Of a DNA stretch of 64,000 nucleotides, positions 1-8,205 are shown in pieces. Position 1 is the first letter of the stretch; every line of letters starts with the position of its first letter. The notes under the pieces are model-generated. The model searched no databases and was not told where the DNA came from. It saw only the letters and a program-made list of their open reading frames with translations. Origin of the DNA: Mycolicibacterium frederiksbergense (lineage in GTDB: Bacteria; Actinomycetota; Actinomycetes; Mycobacteriales; Mycobacteriaceae); assembly GCF_012223425.1 (NCBI RefSeq), contig NZ_CP038799.1, forward strand, positions 2,542,001 through 2,606,000, written 5' to 3'. The translations under genes were made by a program, and so were the position numbers.

Positions 1-1
1 A

Positions 2-127
2 CTGCTCTACCGCGGAACAACGTTTGTGGAGGCGGTCGCTGAGAAAAGTTCAGCGGGAGCATATTTCGTGCAGGCACTGGGAGATGGCGCGGCCGAGACC
101 GCGCTAGATGTGCGGCGGCTGCCATGA
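2..127 (+). CDS. C-terminal end of an unidentified protein (5' truncated)
   Basis: An open frame enters from the left edge and gives 41 residues ending in DVRRLP before a TGA at 125-127. The stop overlaps the ATG of the next gene as ATGA, which suggests translational coupling to the acetyltransferase. The fragment is too short for a family assignment, so no function is proposed. That it is coding is inferred from the frame staying open to the edge and from the overlap. Confidence 0.45.
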   Translation: MLYRGTTFVEAVAEKSSAGAYFVQALGDGAAETALDVRRLP

Positions 128-597
128 CCACGATTACGTTCCGCGCGGCCGTTGTCGAGGACTTCGAGTTCATTTTCGAGCTGCACAAGGCCACGCTGGG
201 TCCGTACGTGAATCAGGTGTGGGGCTGGGATGACGAGGATCAGCGCGCGTATCTGAGCCGCACACTCGATATCGCTGCCACCCAGGTGATCGTCGTTGAC
301 GGCGTCGATGCGGGACGGCTGAACCTCGCCCACCAGGAGGGCGATGTGTACGTGGGTCTGATCGAGGTTGCGGCGGGCTTTCAGCGCCGAGGGATCGGCA
401 GCCGCATTCTGCGTGATGTGCTGGATGACGCGTTCGGCGCCGATCGCGGTGTGCGCCTGAGCGTGTTGAAGGTCAACAGCGATGCCCACCGTCCATACCG
501 GCGTCTGGGGTTCGTCGAAGAGGAGGTCGAGGACGCAGACGCGGACGTCCGTGTGCATCTGCGCGCCCATCCGCCGGCATACTCGCATTCGGGGTGA
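124..597 (+). CDS. GNAT family N-acetyltransferase
   Basis: This 157-residue protein is a single GNAT domain, the fold that moves an acetyl group from acetyl-CoA to an amine. The acetyl-CoA pyrophosphate-binding loop is visible as QRRGIGSRIL at residues 87-96, with a hydrophobic strand ending in GLIEV just before it. The C-terminal part has the usual NxxAHRPYRRLGF segment. The substrate cannot be read from the sequence. The start overlaps the stop of the gene before it (ATGA), and only 4 bases separate its stop from the next GNAT gene, so the three are probably one transcript. The length is normal for the family. Confidence 0.85.
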   Translation: MTTITFRAAVVEDFEFIFELHKATLGPYVNQVWGWDDEDQRAYLSRTLDIAATQVIVVDGVDAGRLNLAHQEGDVYVGLIEVAAGFQRRGIGSRILRDVLDDAFGADRGVRLSVLKVNSDAHRPYRRLGFVEEEVEDADADVRVHLRAHPPAYSHSG

Positions 598-601
598 CGG
601 G

Positions 602-1082
602 ATGTCGGTGACGTTGCGTGCAGCCACGCCTGGTGATCGTCGGTTCATGGTCAAGATGGCGCGGTACGCCTGCGTGATCGAAGATCGGCCCCTGCCCGAC
701 CCGGACGATGACGAGGTGCTGGAGATGTTGCCCGCGCCGGGAACCGTGGCGATCATCGCCGAGGACTGTCAAGGATCGCCGGCCGGGGCAGTGTGGACCT
801 ATCACAGCAATCCACCGCTGCGCACGGATGCTCTCGGGGTGCCGTTGCCCGAGCTGTGCATGGCGGTCGTGCCGGAACAGCGCGGCGCCGGCATCGGGGG
901 GAGTGCTGCTGGATGCTCTGTTCGCAGAACTCGCGCAACTGTTCGACACAATGTGCACCAACGTCCACGTCCGCAATCCCGCACGACGGCTCTACGAACG
1001 CAAGGGCTTCCGCGAGGTCGGCCAAGGCCACGGCCCGCTGGGGATAGCGATGCTCAAAGACCTACGTAGAGAAAATGATTGA
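602..1082 (+). pseudogene. GNAT acetyltransferase, frameshifted
   Basis: A second GNAT gene starts at ATG 602 and reads well up to the acetyl-CoA loop (VVPEQRGAGIGG), where the frame is lost at a run of six G at 896-901. The rest of the domain continues in the next frame (VLLDALFAEL, then NPARRLYERKGF) to the stop at 1080-1082. Reading five G instead of six restores one continuous protein of about 159 residues with all GNAT landmarks. The gene is therefore either freshly inactivated by one inserted G or carries a base-call error in the homopolymer. It follows the first GNAT gene in the same direction, and their N-terminal sequences differ enough to suggest different substrates. Confidence 0.75.
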
Positions 1083-1199
1083 CACAGCCACCTGGATCCC
1101 GGTTTCGTACTTGGACTACAGCGCTCCCGTGGCGTCGCGCAAGTAATCACCAGCGATGAAGAATTCGGCTGCGCGTTCTTGCCGGTAGCGTCGTTGCTC

Positions 1200-1730
1200 A
1201 TGATCGTCTGGATAAACGGAACCCATGGTGTGGGCAAAACGACAACCAGCGCTCTGCTCCAAGGACTGCTCCCGGACTCGCGCGTCTTCGATGCGGAGAC
1301 GGTCGGCGGGATGTTAATGGATATCACCCCGGGTCTACCGGAGACTGACAACTTCCAGCATTGGCCGCCATGGCGACCGCTCGTAGTCGAGACTGCCCGT
1401 CACGTCCTGGCCTTCACCGGTGGCACATTGGTGGTGCCGATGACGGTGCTGGTCCAGCAGTACTGGCGTGAGATCAGCTCAGGATTGCAGAGCTACGGTA
1501 TCCCGTTGCGGCACTATGTCCTTCATGCCGATCAGGAGACGTTGCGCACACGGATCGAACGCGACACCGAGATGGGGCCGTCGGCGTTCCGGCTGGCCTA
1601 CCTGCGGGCCTACGAGGATGCAGCACGCACGTGGCTGCACGAAGCGGCAGAAGTCATCGACACCGTGGATATCGCTCCCGAAGGCGTAGCCACCAGGATT
1701 GCTGACGCAGTCATAGGCAGTTCTCGTTGA
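1200..1730 (+). CDS. TmrB-like P-loop ATP-binding protein
   Basis: The protein is about 176 residues from ATG 1200 and begins MIVWINGTHGVGKTT, so the Walker A loop lies at residues 7-15. The start-proximal WINGxxGxGKT pattern and the length match the TmrB family, whose Bacillus member gives tunicamycin resistance, and related small AAA kinases. The ligand is not evident. An upstream TTG at 1179 would add seven residues without a family counterpart, so ATG 1200 is preferred although no clear ribosome-binding site precedes either. It stands alone between the GNAT genes and the convergent yaeQ gene. Confidence 0.7.
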   Translation: MIVWINGTHGVGKTTTSALLQGLLPDSRVFDAETVGGMLMDITPGLPETDNFQHWPPWRPLVVETARHVLAFTGGTLVVPMTVLVQQYWREISSGLQSYGIPLRHYVLHADQETLRTRIERDTEMGPSAFRLAYLRAYEDAARTWLHEAAEVIDTVDIAPEGVATRIADAVIGSSR

Positions 1731-1870
1731 GCTATCGGTGGCCGGCTAGTGCGTTTCCTTGCCGGAGTGCGTTGAACGCCGACGGACGCGCTGTCGTGGC
1801 GTGGCGAGTCTCTACCGTGGCCGTCGACTCGGGCGGCCGATGAGATCGGTGAGCGAACCTGCCCACGGTG

Positions 1871-2422
1871 TCACTCCAGCGGCTCGGGCGTGAAGGTGAC
1901 GTCGACATCGCCCACGGTCATCGTCACCTGACCTTCCATCACCATCACCTGCGCCGAGACCCGGCGATCGACGGTCTGGGCCAGCTGCTGCACCGCTGCA
2001 TGCGGTATCTGCACCACCGACAGGTTCGACAGCCCCGCCACCTTGGGCCCCACGGTGCGCCACCAGGTGGCCACGCCGGCGGCGAACGGATACAGCAGCA
2101 CCTGATCGGCCTGGCCGGCCGCCTTGCCCAAGGCGCGTTCATCGGGTTGGCCGACGTTGACCCACTCCAGGATGCGGCCCGTATAGTCGGCGAGCCGCAG
2201 GTCCGGGACCCCCGGGGTGGACAAGCCGGCTCCGAACGTCAACTCACCGTCGACGTCGCTGAGCCGGTGTGCGCGCAGCCCAAACGCCAACAAGCGCACC
2301 ACCATCCGCTCGTCGGTCTCACTGGGATGACGGGCCACGGTCAGCGTGTGATCGGCGTAGTAACCGTGATCGACATCGGAGACGCCAAGTTCGACTTTGA
2401 ACACCGTTGCTGAAAGGGCCAC
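1871..2422 (-). CDS. yaeQ: YaeQ family protein
   Basis: The 183-residue product matches E. coli YaeQ from memory over its length: the start MALSATVFKVELGVSD, the signature ARHPSETDERM near residues 30-40, a GxPDER motif (read here as VGQPDERALGKA) and the NLSVVQIP segment. YaeQ folds like a PD-(D/E)XK nuclease variant, but its biochemical role is not settled. The start is GTG at 2422, with a GGGTGGA stretch about 8 bases upstream on the minus strand. The next gene on the plus strand is divergent. Family assignment is firm and function is open. Confidence 0.85.
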   Translation of the reverse strand: MALSATVFKVELGVSDVDHGYYADHTLTVARHPSETDERMVVRLLAFGLRAHRLSDVDGELTFGAGLSTPGVPDLRLADYTGRILEWVNVGQPDERALGKAAGQADQVLLYPFAAGVATWWRTVGPKVAGLSNLSVVQIPHAAVQQLAQTVDRRVSAQVMVMEGQVTMTVGDVDVTFTPEPLE

Positions 2423-2573
2423 GTCCTAGTGTCCACCCTGCTGGTGTTCCCCGAGTAGTCAGGCCGCTTCGACGTGGCGAAGCACGCCAGTCCGCCTCGT
2501 GCCGGGGCGTGACAGACGGACAGTGCGGGTACCGTTCGCGCGGACGATGCTTCTAGTGGGCGTGGAGGGCGGC

Positions 2574-4064
2574 GTGATCGATCCGAGCGGACTGCGGATG
2601 GGGACCGCCGCCGGCCGGTGGGCCCTGCTTGCCACTGTGCTCGGGTCCGGCATCGTGATGATCGACAGCACAGTGGTGAACGTGGCGTTGCCGCACATCG
2701 GCGCCGACCTGGGTGCCGGCTTCGGTGGTCTGCAGTGGGTCATCAACGCCTACACACTGACGCTGGCGGCACTGATCCTGCTCGGCGGTTCACTCGGCGA
2801 CCACTTCGGCCGCCGGCGAGTATTCGTGATCGGAGTGGTGTGGTTCGCGGTCGCCTCGGCCGCCTGCGGCGTGGCGCCGAACGTCGAGACACTGATTGCC
2901 GCCCGGGCGTTGCAGGGGGTGGGCGGCGCGCTGCTCACCCCGGGCAGCCTGGCCTTGATCTCGGCGTCGTTCCGCGGTGTCGACCGCGCCGCCGCGATCG
3001 GCGCGTGGTCAGGGCTGGGTGGGCTGGCCGGCGCGGTGGGCCCGTTTGTGGGGGGCTTCCTTGTCGAGTGGAGTTGGCGGGCAGTCTTTCTCGTCAACCT
3101 GCCGCTGGCCGCGGTGGTCATCGCGGTAACGGTGCTCCGCGTGCCCGAAAGTCGCGATCATCAGTCTCCGCCGGGCCTGGATATCAGTGGTACGGTCCTC
3201 GCCGCGCTGGGCCTCGGCGCGCTGACGTTTGGGCTGACCAGCCTGGGCAGTGCGGGCGCCACGGTGAGCGCCCTGGTGGCGGTCGGTGCCGGCGTGCTCG
3301 CGCTGGCCGCGTTCGTCGCGGTGGAGTGGCGTTCCCCGCATCCGTTGGTGCCGCCGTCGCTGTTCAGCGACAACACGTTTCGTGTGGCGAACGCCATGAC
3401 ATTGCTGATCTACGGGGCACTGGGAGTGGTCTTCCTGATTCTGGTCTTGCAGCTGCAGACCGTCGCCGGATTCAGTCCCGTCGCGGCCGGGGCCGCCCTG
3501 CTGCCGGTAACGGCAATCATGCTGGTGTTCTCCGCCCGCGCCGGCGCACTCGCCAGCCGGATCGGACCGCGACTGCCCATAACCCTGGGTCCGCTGCTCT
3601 CGGCGGCCGGACTGTTGCTGATGCTGCGCATCGGCCCAGAGGCGTCATGGCTCGCCGACGTCCTGCCCGCCGCGCTGGTATTCGGCGCCGGCCTCGCCCT
3701 GGTCGTGGCACCACTGACGGCCGCCGTTCTCGACTCCGCACCGGACCGACTCGCGGGAGCGGCATCCGGAGTCAACAACGCGGTCGCCCGAGCCGGAGGC
3801 CTCCTGGCCGTGGCCGTCCTACCAGGCGTAGCCGGTATCGGCGGCACCGACTACGCCGATCCCACCGCGTTCGACGCCGGGTTCCGCATCACCATCGTGA
3901 TCGCCGCGGCCCTACTGCTGGGCGCAGCCATTCTCGCCGGCGTCGGAATCAGGCCCCGGCACGCCGTCGGGGGCTCGGGGGATCGCGTGCGTGTCGAAGA
4001 GCGCGTCCATTGCCCGATCAATGGCCCTGCGCCATGTCCCGGCGCGTCGAGCCCGCCCACCTGA
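2574..4064 (+). CDS. MFS drug exporter, DHA2 (EmrB/QacA) family
   Basis: This integral membrane protein of about 496 residues should export drugs or toxic compounds by proton antiport. Its first segment contains DSTVVNVALPHI (about residues 31-42), the TM1 motif of DHA2 transporters, and motif A is seen as GGSLGDHFGRRRV at 71-83. Hydrophobic segments are consistent with about 14 membrane helices. The GTG at 2574 is chosen because GGAGGG lies five bases upstream. A GTG at 2499 would add 25 unlikely residues, and ATG 2598 is a weaker option. The gene runs divergently from yaeQ and converges on the LapA-like gene. No dedicated regulator is adjacent. Confidence 0.85.
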   Translation: MIDPSGLRMGTAAGRWALLATVLGSGIVMIDSTVVNVALPHIGADLGAGFGGLQWVINAYTLTLAALILLGGSLGDHFGRRRVFVIGVVWFAVASAACGVAPNVETLIAARALQGVGGALLTPGSLALISASFRGVDRAAAIGAWSGLGGLAGAVGPFVGGFLVEWSWRAVFLVNLPLAAVVIAVTVLRVPESRDHQSPPGLDISGTVLAALGLGALTFGLTSLGSAGATVSALVAVGAGVLALAAFVAVEWRSPHPLVPPSLFSDNTFRVANAMTLLIYGALGVVFLILVLQLQTVAGFSPVAAGAALLPVTAIMLVFSARAGALASRIGPRLPITLGPLLSAAGLLLMLRIGPEASWLADVLPAALVFGAGLALVVAPLTAAVLDSAPDRLAGAASGVNNAVARAGGLLAVAVLPGVAGIGGTDYADPTAFDAGFRITIVIAAALLLGAAILAGVGIRPRHAVGGSGDRVRVEERVHCPINGPAPCPGASSPPT

Positions 4065-4076
4065 TCAGAGCACGGC

Positions 4077-4337
4077 TCACGTGATCGCGCGCCGCACCCG
4101 AATGGCCGCGCTGACGATCAGTGCGATGACGGCGCCGACCACTGCGGCGCCGATCAGCCAGACACCTTGGGCCAGATCGACGTTCCACCCGACGAAATTC
4201 ACCGTGGTGTGAACCGTGTTCTGCAGCGCGAAGATGGCGAGGGCCACGACGAGGACGAGAGCGACGATCAGTCCGAACTTGGCGGCCAGGCCGCCGGCAC
4301 GGCGGCTGGGGATGTGATCGGCGGTGGAAGTGCTCAT
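4077..4337 (-). CDS. LapA-domain (DUF1049) small membrane protein
   Basis: This 86-residue inner-membrane protein has two predicted helices, about residues 21-38 and 57-78, joined by the DUF1049/LapA signature FALQNTVHTTVNFVGW. In enterobacteria LapA/LapB act in lipopolysaccharide quality control. Mycobacteria lack that pathway, so the role here is unknown and probably concerns the envelope in general. A good ribosome-binding site (AAGGAGC) precedes the ATG. It lies downstream of a tiny basic ORF on the same strand and converges with the MFS gene. Confidence 0.8.
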   Translation of the reverse strand: MSTSTADHIPSRRAGGLAAKFGLIVALVLVVALAIFALQNTVHTTVNFVGWNVDLAQGVWLIGAAVVGAVIALIVSAAIRVRRAIT

Positions 4338-4395
4338 GATGCTGCTCCTTCAGTTGATGGGGTTAACGGCTTGTCGCCGTGGTTTTTTCGTGCTG

Positions 4396-4515
4396 TCAGC
4401 GCCGGCGCTGCTGCTTCTGGGCGCGGCGCTCGCGAACCTTGTGCTTGACGACGCCCCAGGTGACACGGCCGAGCCCCTCGAAGAGACGACTGACGATGCC
4501 TCGGTCCTTGCTCAT
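4396..4515 (-). CDS. Small basic hypothetical protein, 39 aa
   Basis: A complete small ORF starts at ATG 4515 and ends at TGA 4396. It begins MSKDRGIVSRLFEGL and ends with an Arg/Gln/Lys-rich tail, RAQKQQRRR. The first half could form an amphipathic helix and the tail would bind nucleic acid or acidic lipid, but this is speculation. AGGAAG stands upstream of the ATG at somewhat long spacing. It sits between an O-methyltransferase gene and the LapA-like gene, all on the minus strand. The 331 bases between those two genes hold nothing else that I recognise. Confidence 0.5.
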   Translation of the reverse strand: MSKDRGIVSRLFEGLGRVTWGVVKHKVRERRAQKQQRRR

Positions 4516-4668
4516 GCGATGTGGCCTACTTCCTGAGATTGCCGGCCTTCTGGTCAGCTACTTGAATAGACGTATGCCACAGCCCAATCCGCACGCCGAA
4601 CGGGGCGTGACGTGTCTAACACCGCCGGCAGGTTTAGCTGTCCCCTGACCGTGCCGGAGAATCCGCGC

Positions 4669-5757
4669 CTAGATCTTTTCTGCCTCGATGAGATCGTGCG
4701 GCACGACAGAGAACCTGCGGCCGGTGGGGCGCAGGCCGGCTCCGGTGAACAATGTCGACAGTTCGTCCAACGAGCGCAGACGTCCGCCGTCCCGCTGGGT
4801 CAACGTGTGCAGGTCGAGCAGCGGTGAGAACGGATTCGGCCGATTTGGTGGCTGCAGGTACTCGATCACCACCAGCCTGCTGCCACGGGGCATGCTCGCG
4901 GCGACCGCGTCGAGGATCTTCGCGCAGCGTTCGTCGTCCCAGTCGTGCAGCACATCCTTGAGCAGGTAGACATCGGCGGTGGCGGGCACGGCGCGGAAGA
5001 TGTCACCCTCGACACGGTCGATGCGGTCGGCAACCGCGCGCTCTGCGAGGAATCCCTCTGCCTCGGCGATCATTCCCGCACTGTCGACCAGAACCCCGCG
5101 CAGGTTCGCGCGCGACTCGGCCACGATGACCGACAACAGCGTGCCGATCCCACCGGCCACGTCACACACCACCGCTCCGTCGGGCCACGGATACACCCGG
5201 GCGATGGCGCGGGCACTGATCTCGGTGGCCTGACGCATGGTCGCGGCGAACACCCGCTGCTCGTCGGGGTGCGTGGCGAACCACTCCCACACCGACATAC
5301 CGTGCACGATCTCGAACGCGCTGTGACCACTGCGCACGCTGGCGGCCAGGCCGCCCCAGGCATCGACGGTCGACCGCATCCCCTTGTAGCGCATCCAGGC
5401 CCGCAGCGACGCGGGATGGTCGCCGCGCAACACCGCGCCATTGCGGGTCAGTTTCACCGCACCGGTGCGGTGATCCATCGTGCACAGGTCGCATGCGACG
5501 GCGCCGCGCAACAGGCGATATGTGGTCTCTGCATCGCAGTCGATCCGTCCGGCGATCTGCGGGCCGGTCATCGGCCCATCGGCAAGCACATCGGCAATTC
5601 CGAGTTCAGCGATGGCTGCGGCGATCTGGACGCCGGCAACACCCTCACCGAGGTCCAGCATCGCGATCTGCGGCGGCACGAGCATGTCTGCGAACTGCTT
5701 GAGCCTGCGCCGCAAGGCGAGCGTGGCCAAAACCACGGGGAGAGGCGTCGACGCCAT
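4669..5757 (-). CDS. SAM-dependent O-methyltransferase (COMT-like)
   Basis: The 362-residue protein has the two-part build of the O-methyltransferase family typified by plant COMT and bacterial polyketide methyltransferases: an N-terminal winged-helix dimerisation part (about 30-110) and a C-terminal Rossmann domain. The SAM loop is DVAGGIGTL at 199-207. The motif KDVLHDWDDE at 267-276 holds the His (271) that serves as general base in this family. The expected reaction is methylation of a phenolic or other hydroxyl group on a small molecule, and the substrate is unknown. There is no biosynthetic cluster around it. Confidence 0.85.
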   Translation of the reverse strand: MASTPLPVVLATLALRRRLKQFADMLVPPQIAMLDLGEGVAGVQIAAAIAELGIADVLADGPMTGPQIAGRIDCDAETTYRLLRGAVACDLCTMDHRTGAVKLTRNGAVLRGDHPASLRAWMRYKGMRSTVDAWGGLAASVRSGHSAFEIVHGMSVWEWFATHPDEQRVFAATMRQATEISARAIARVYPWPDGAVVCDVAGGIGTLLSVIVAESRANLRGVLVDSAGMIAEAEGFLAERAVADRIDRVEGDIFRAVPATADVYLLKDVLHDWDDERCAKILDAVAASMPRGSRLVVIEYLQPPNRPNPFSPLLDLHTLTQRDGGRLRSLDELSTLFTGAGLRPTGRRFSVVPHDLIEAEKI

Positions 5758-5827
5758 CGGTGAAGGCTACCGCCACGGTTCGCGTTGTTTGGGTGTTCCG
5801 GCGAGATAGCTGCTGCGGCAGGCCCTC

Positions 5828-6490
5828 TCAGGTGGTGGCATCGACTGCGCTGATGATGAGTTCGAACGGGCCCTGCTGTTTGTCGAGAATGTAGACCGAA
5901 ACCTGGTTGATGCCTGAAGGTTCCAGGGTCTGCGGCGCATCGGGTGCCGGATCGAGGCGCATCCCGACCGGCCGGAAGCCCTCGATGGGTAGTTCGTGGA
6001 CCTCGGGTACGGCGGCCCGGGTGGGGAAACGCTGCACGTAGGACCATGGCTGCCCGGCAATACCCACCTTCAACAGGTAGGTCTTTCCGTCGCCCCGCGC
6101 GTGCACGCGAAGCGACTTCGCACCTGTTGCTCGCCGCCCGAGTTCGGGGTCCTGCGGGCTGCGGGCCGAGGCGAACCCGCCATTGTTCTCCAGCGAGAGA
6201 GTGCCGGAGAACACGAGTCCCCCATCGCCGAATGCGATCTTCGAGGTGGACCTTCCGCCCATGACAGGGTCGTTGACGGTTGTCCAGGTGGCGACCTCGC
6301 CGGCATCGTCGAGGTCGACGAGTACCGACGAGCGAGGAGTTTCCGGCGTGGTCGTCGTCTCGTCTGCGCTGGCGGATCGCTCGGCGCCTCCGCACGACGC
6401 GACCAGAATCGCCGAGCACGCGAACACGATGCCGGCCAGCCCACGCGGTAGCCGATGACCTCGGCACGTGCGGTGCCGGCAATTCTTCAT
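5828..6490 (-). CDS. CIA30-domain lipoprotein
   Basis: The predicted protein from ATG 6490 has 220 residues. A basic N-terminus and hydrophobic stretch lead to a lipobox VASC, with the lipidated Cys at about residue 33, followed by a Ser/Thr-rich linker. The remainder matches the CIA30/galactose-binding beta-sandwich, with landmarks WTTVNDPVMGGRS and FSGTLSLENNGGFAS. CIA30 domains assist complex I assembly in mitochondria, but bacterial relatives have no assigned role. An exported lipid-anchored binding protein is the safe description. An upstream start at 6592 would add a region without signal-peptide character. Confidence 0.75.
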   Translation of the reverse strand: MKNCRHRTCRGHRLPRGLAGIVFACSAILVASCGGAERSASADETTTTPETPRSSVLVDLDDAGEVATWTTVNDPVMGGRSTSKIAFGDGGLVFSGTLSLENNGGFASARSPQDPELGRRATGAKSLRVHARGDGKTYLLKVGIAGQPWSYVQRFPTRAAVPEVHELPIEGFRPVGMRLDPAPDAPQTLEPSGINQVSVYILDKQQGPFELIISAVDATT

Positions 6491-6527
6491 GAGGTCACTG
6501 TCCGCTTCTATCGGAGCACGTCGGTCA

Positions 6528-7007
6528 TCAACACCGACTCGGATCGGTGGCCATCTCGCGGTTGCGCATGGGCATGCCGTCAACCACGGCATAGACCGTG
6601 TGAAGATCCGGCACCTGGTTGACGCGCAGCTTCTCGCCGCCGTCCTTTCCGATCAACAGCACGCTGAACGCGTTCTCCCCGATCGCATATTGGCTTGCCA
6701 GCCCCCGTGACTGATCGGCGCTGAGGACGTGGCCATCGAGCGTGCTGGTGCCGTCGGTCACCACCAGGCCGGTCACCATGTCGCGACTGACAAAGTCACA
6801 TCGACTGGCCTCGATTAGGCTCAGCGTTTCCACGAGCCGGGGATCGCTGCCGGTAGGTGCGAACAGCAGCAAGGGTCGACTTTTCCAGCGGTAGTCGCTG
6901 AGTTCGGCGGCCACGGCGGGAGCTGATCCGAGGACGGCGCCCATCACGAGAGCAATCAGCAGGAACGCCAACCGCCGAACACTGCGCTTCTCGACCATGA
7001 TGATCAT
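6528..7007 (-). CDS. Secreted DUF4174 family protein
   Basis: From ATG 7007 (or the second ATG at 6998) the product has about 159 residues. A KRSVRR n-region and a long hydrophobic core ending near AVAAE form a Sec signal peptide. The mature part reads YRWKSRPLLLFAP, then FSVLLIGKDGGEKLR, the thioredoxin-like pattern of DUF4174. There is no CxxC redox pair. The function is unknown. It lies upstream of the CIA30 lipoprotein on the same strand with a 37-base gap, so the two exported proteins may be co-transcribed. The Cys-rich gene on the other strand is divergent. Confidence 0.75.
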   Translation of the reverse strand: MIIMVEKRSVRRLAFLLIALVMGAVLGSAPAVAAELSDYRWKSRPLLLFAPTGSDPRLVETLSLIEASRCDFVSRDMVTGLVVTDGTSTLDGHVLSADQSRGLASQYAIGENAFSVLLIGKDGGEKLRVNQVPDLHTVYAVVDGMPMRNREMATDPSRC

Positions 7008-7112
7008 CGACTCTACCGACGCATGCCGGGTTGTCGAGGTCGAGACCGCCTGCCCGTTTGCCGACCCGCGCGGCCGGGCACTCATTGCCGAACTGCAATG
7101 TGAGGAGTTCTC

Positions 7113-7367
7113 ATGGCAATCTGCGATACCTGCGGCAACGACTACGACAAGGCATTCTCGGTGACCTTCGCGGACGGGCATTCGGCGACTTTCGACAGCG
7201 TGGAATGTGCCGCTGTCCAGCTCGCACCCGATTGCGCGCACTGCGGCTGCCGGATCCTCGGCCATGGAGTGGAGGCGGACGAGGGCATCTTCTGTTGCGC
7301 CCACTGCGCGCGCAAAGCATCCGGCGCCGACATCAACGACCGCTACCCGGTGCCGGCCGGGGCCTGA
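7113..7367 (+). CDS. Small cysteine-rich, probable zinc-binding protein
   Basis: This 84-residue cytoplasmic protein carries nine cysteines, at 4, 7, 32, 41, 44, 46, 61, 62 and 65, in the groups CDTC, CAHCGC and CCAHC, plus several His. The spacing suggests two zinc sites. The FCCAHCA end resembles bacterial metallothionein knuckles, but the first part is a zinc ribbon. It might store metal, sense it, or bind a protein partner. The ribosome-binding site GAGGAG is well placed before ATG 7113. It is monocistronic, divergent from the DUF4174 gene and convergent with surE. Confidence 0.7.
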   Translation: MAICDTCGNDYDKAFSVTFADGHSATFDSVECAAVQLAPDCAHCGCRILGHGVEADEGIFCCAHCARKASGADINDRYPVPAGA

Positions 7368-7396
7368 GGCCGCGCACACGTCGGGGCGCCCCGGCG

Positions 7397-8185
7397 TCAG
7401 CTGGTGGCCTGCGCGGTCCTCGCTCGCAGCCAGTGCTGCACCAGCCCACCGTTGTGCGCCTCGACGGACCGGAGCTCGGTGAGCGTCGGGTGCCCGGCAG
7501 CCAGCAGAGCGCTGTCGGTGCCGGGTTCGGGATCCTCGCTCATCTCGAACTCGGCCAGCCGGACGTCGCCATCGCGAACCTCGTCGACCCGCGCCTGCAC
7601 CGCCCCGCCACGCGCCAGCGGGGCATGCCGGATCGGACCGACCTCGGATGCCGGCCGGTCAGGGACGTTGAAGGACAGCACGGTGGCCTCGGGCGCATCG
7701 AGCAGCAACTGCAGCACCGGCGCCACGAGACCAGCGGCGGTTGCCCAGTGGCGCTGCCCACTGGGGCGCAGCGCTACATCCAAAGACACCGCCAATGCGC
7801 GGACACCGTTGGTCTTCGCGGTCAACGCCGCGCCGACGGTCCCCGAATGCAGCACCGCCTGACCAACATTCGCGCCGTGATTGATCCCGGACAGCACCAG
7901 GTCCGGACGCGGATCGAGCCAGCCGCTCAGCGCCGCGGTAACGATGTGCCCGGGTTGCGCCCGGACGGCCCAGGCCTCGATGCCGTCCAACCCGGGCACC
8001 TCGCGGCGCTCGATGATCGTGCGGCCGTCTCGGCGGACCGCGGTCAGGGACGCACTGGCGCCGCTGGCCTGCTCCGCGGGCGCGGCCACGATCACGTCCA
8101 GCCCCGCCCGCCGTGCCGCGACGGCCAGCGCGTGCAGGCCGGCCGAGTCGATCCCGTCATCGTTGGTCACCAATGCGCGTGGCAC
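7397..8185 (-). CDS. surE: 5'/3'-nucleotidase SurE
   Basis: SurE removes phosphate from nucleoside monophosphates with a divalent metal. The N-terminus VPRALVTNDDGIDSAG puts the metal-binding Asp pair at residues 9-10, and the second signature SGINHGANVG lies at 99-108 with its conserved Asn. The 262-residue length is normal. The GTG at 8185 is chosen because GGGGAAGG lies just upstream and the protein then starts exactly at the first beta strand. A longer reading from 8305 has no homology. Only 20 bases separate it from the PfkB kinase gene upstream, so the two form an operon. Confidence 0.92.
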   Translation of the reverse strand: MPRALVTNDDGIDSAGLHALAVAARRAGLDVIVAAPAEQASGASASLTAVRRDGRTIIERREVPGLDGIEAWAVRAQPGHIVTAALSGWLDPRPDLVLSGINHGANVGQAVLHSGTVGAALTAKTNGVRALAVSLDVALRPSGQRHWATAAGLVAPVLQLLLDAPEATVLSFNVPDRPASEVGPIRHAPLARGGAVQARVDEVRDGDVRLAEFEMSEDPEPGTDSALLAAGHPTLTELRSVEAHNGGLVQHWLRARTAQATS

Positions 8186-8205
8186 CTGTCGTCCTTCCCC
8201 TCGTC

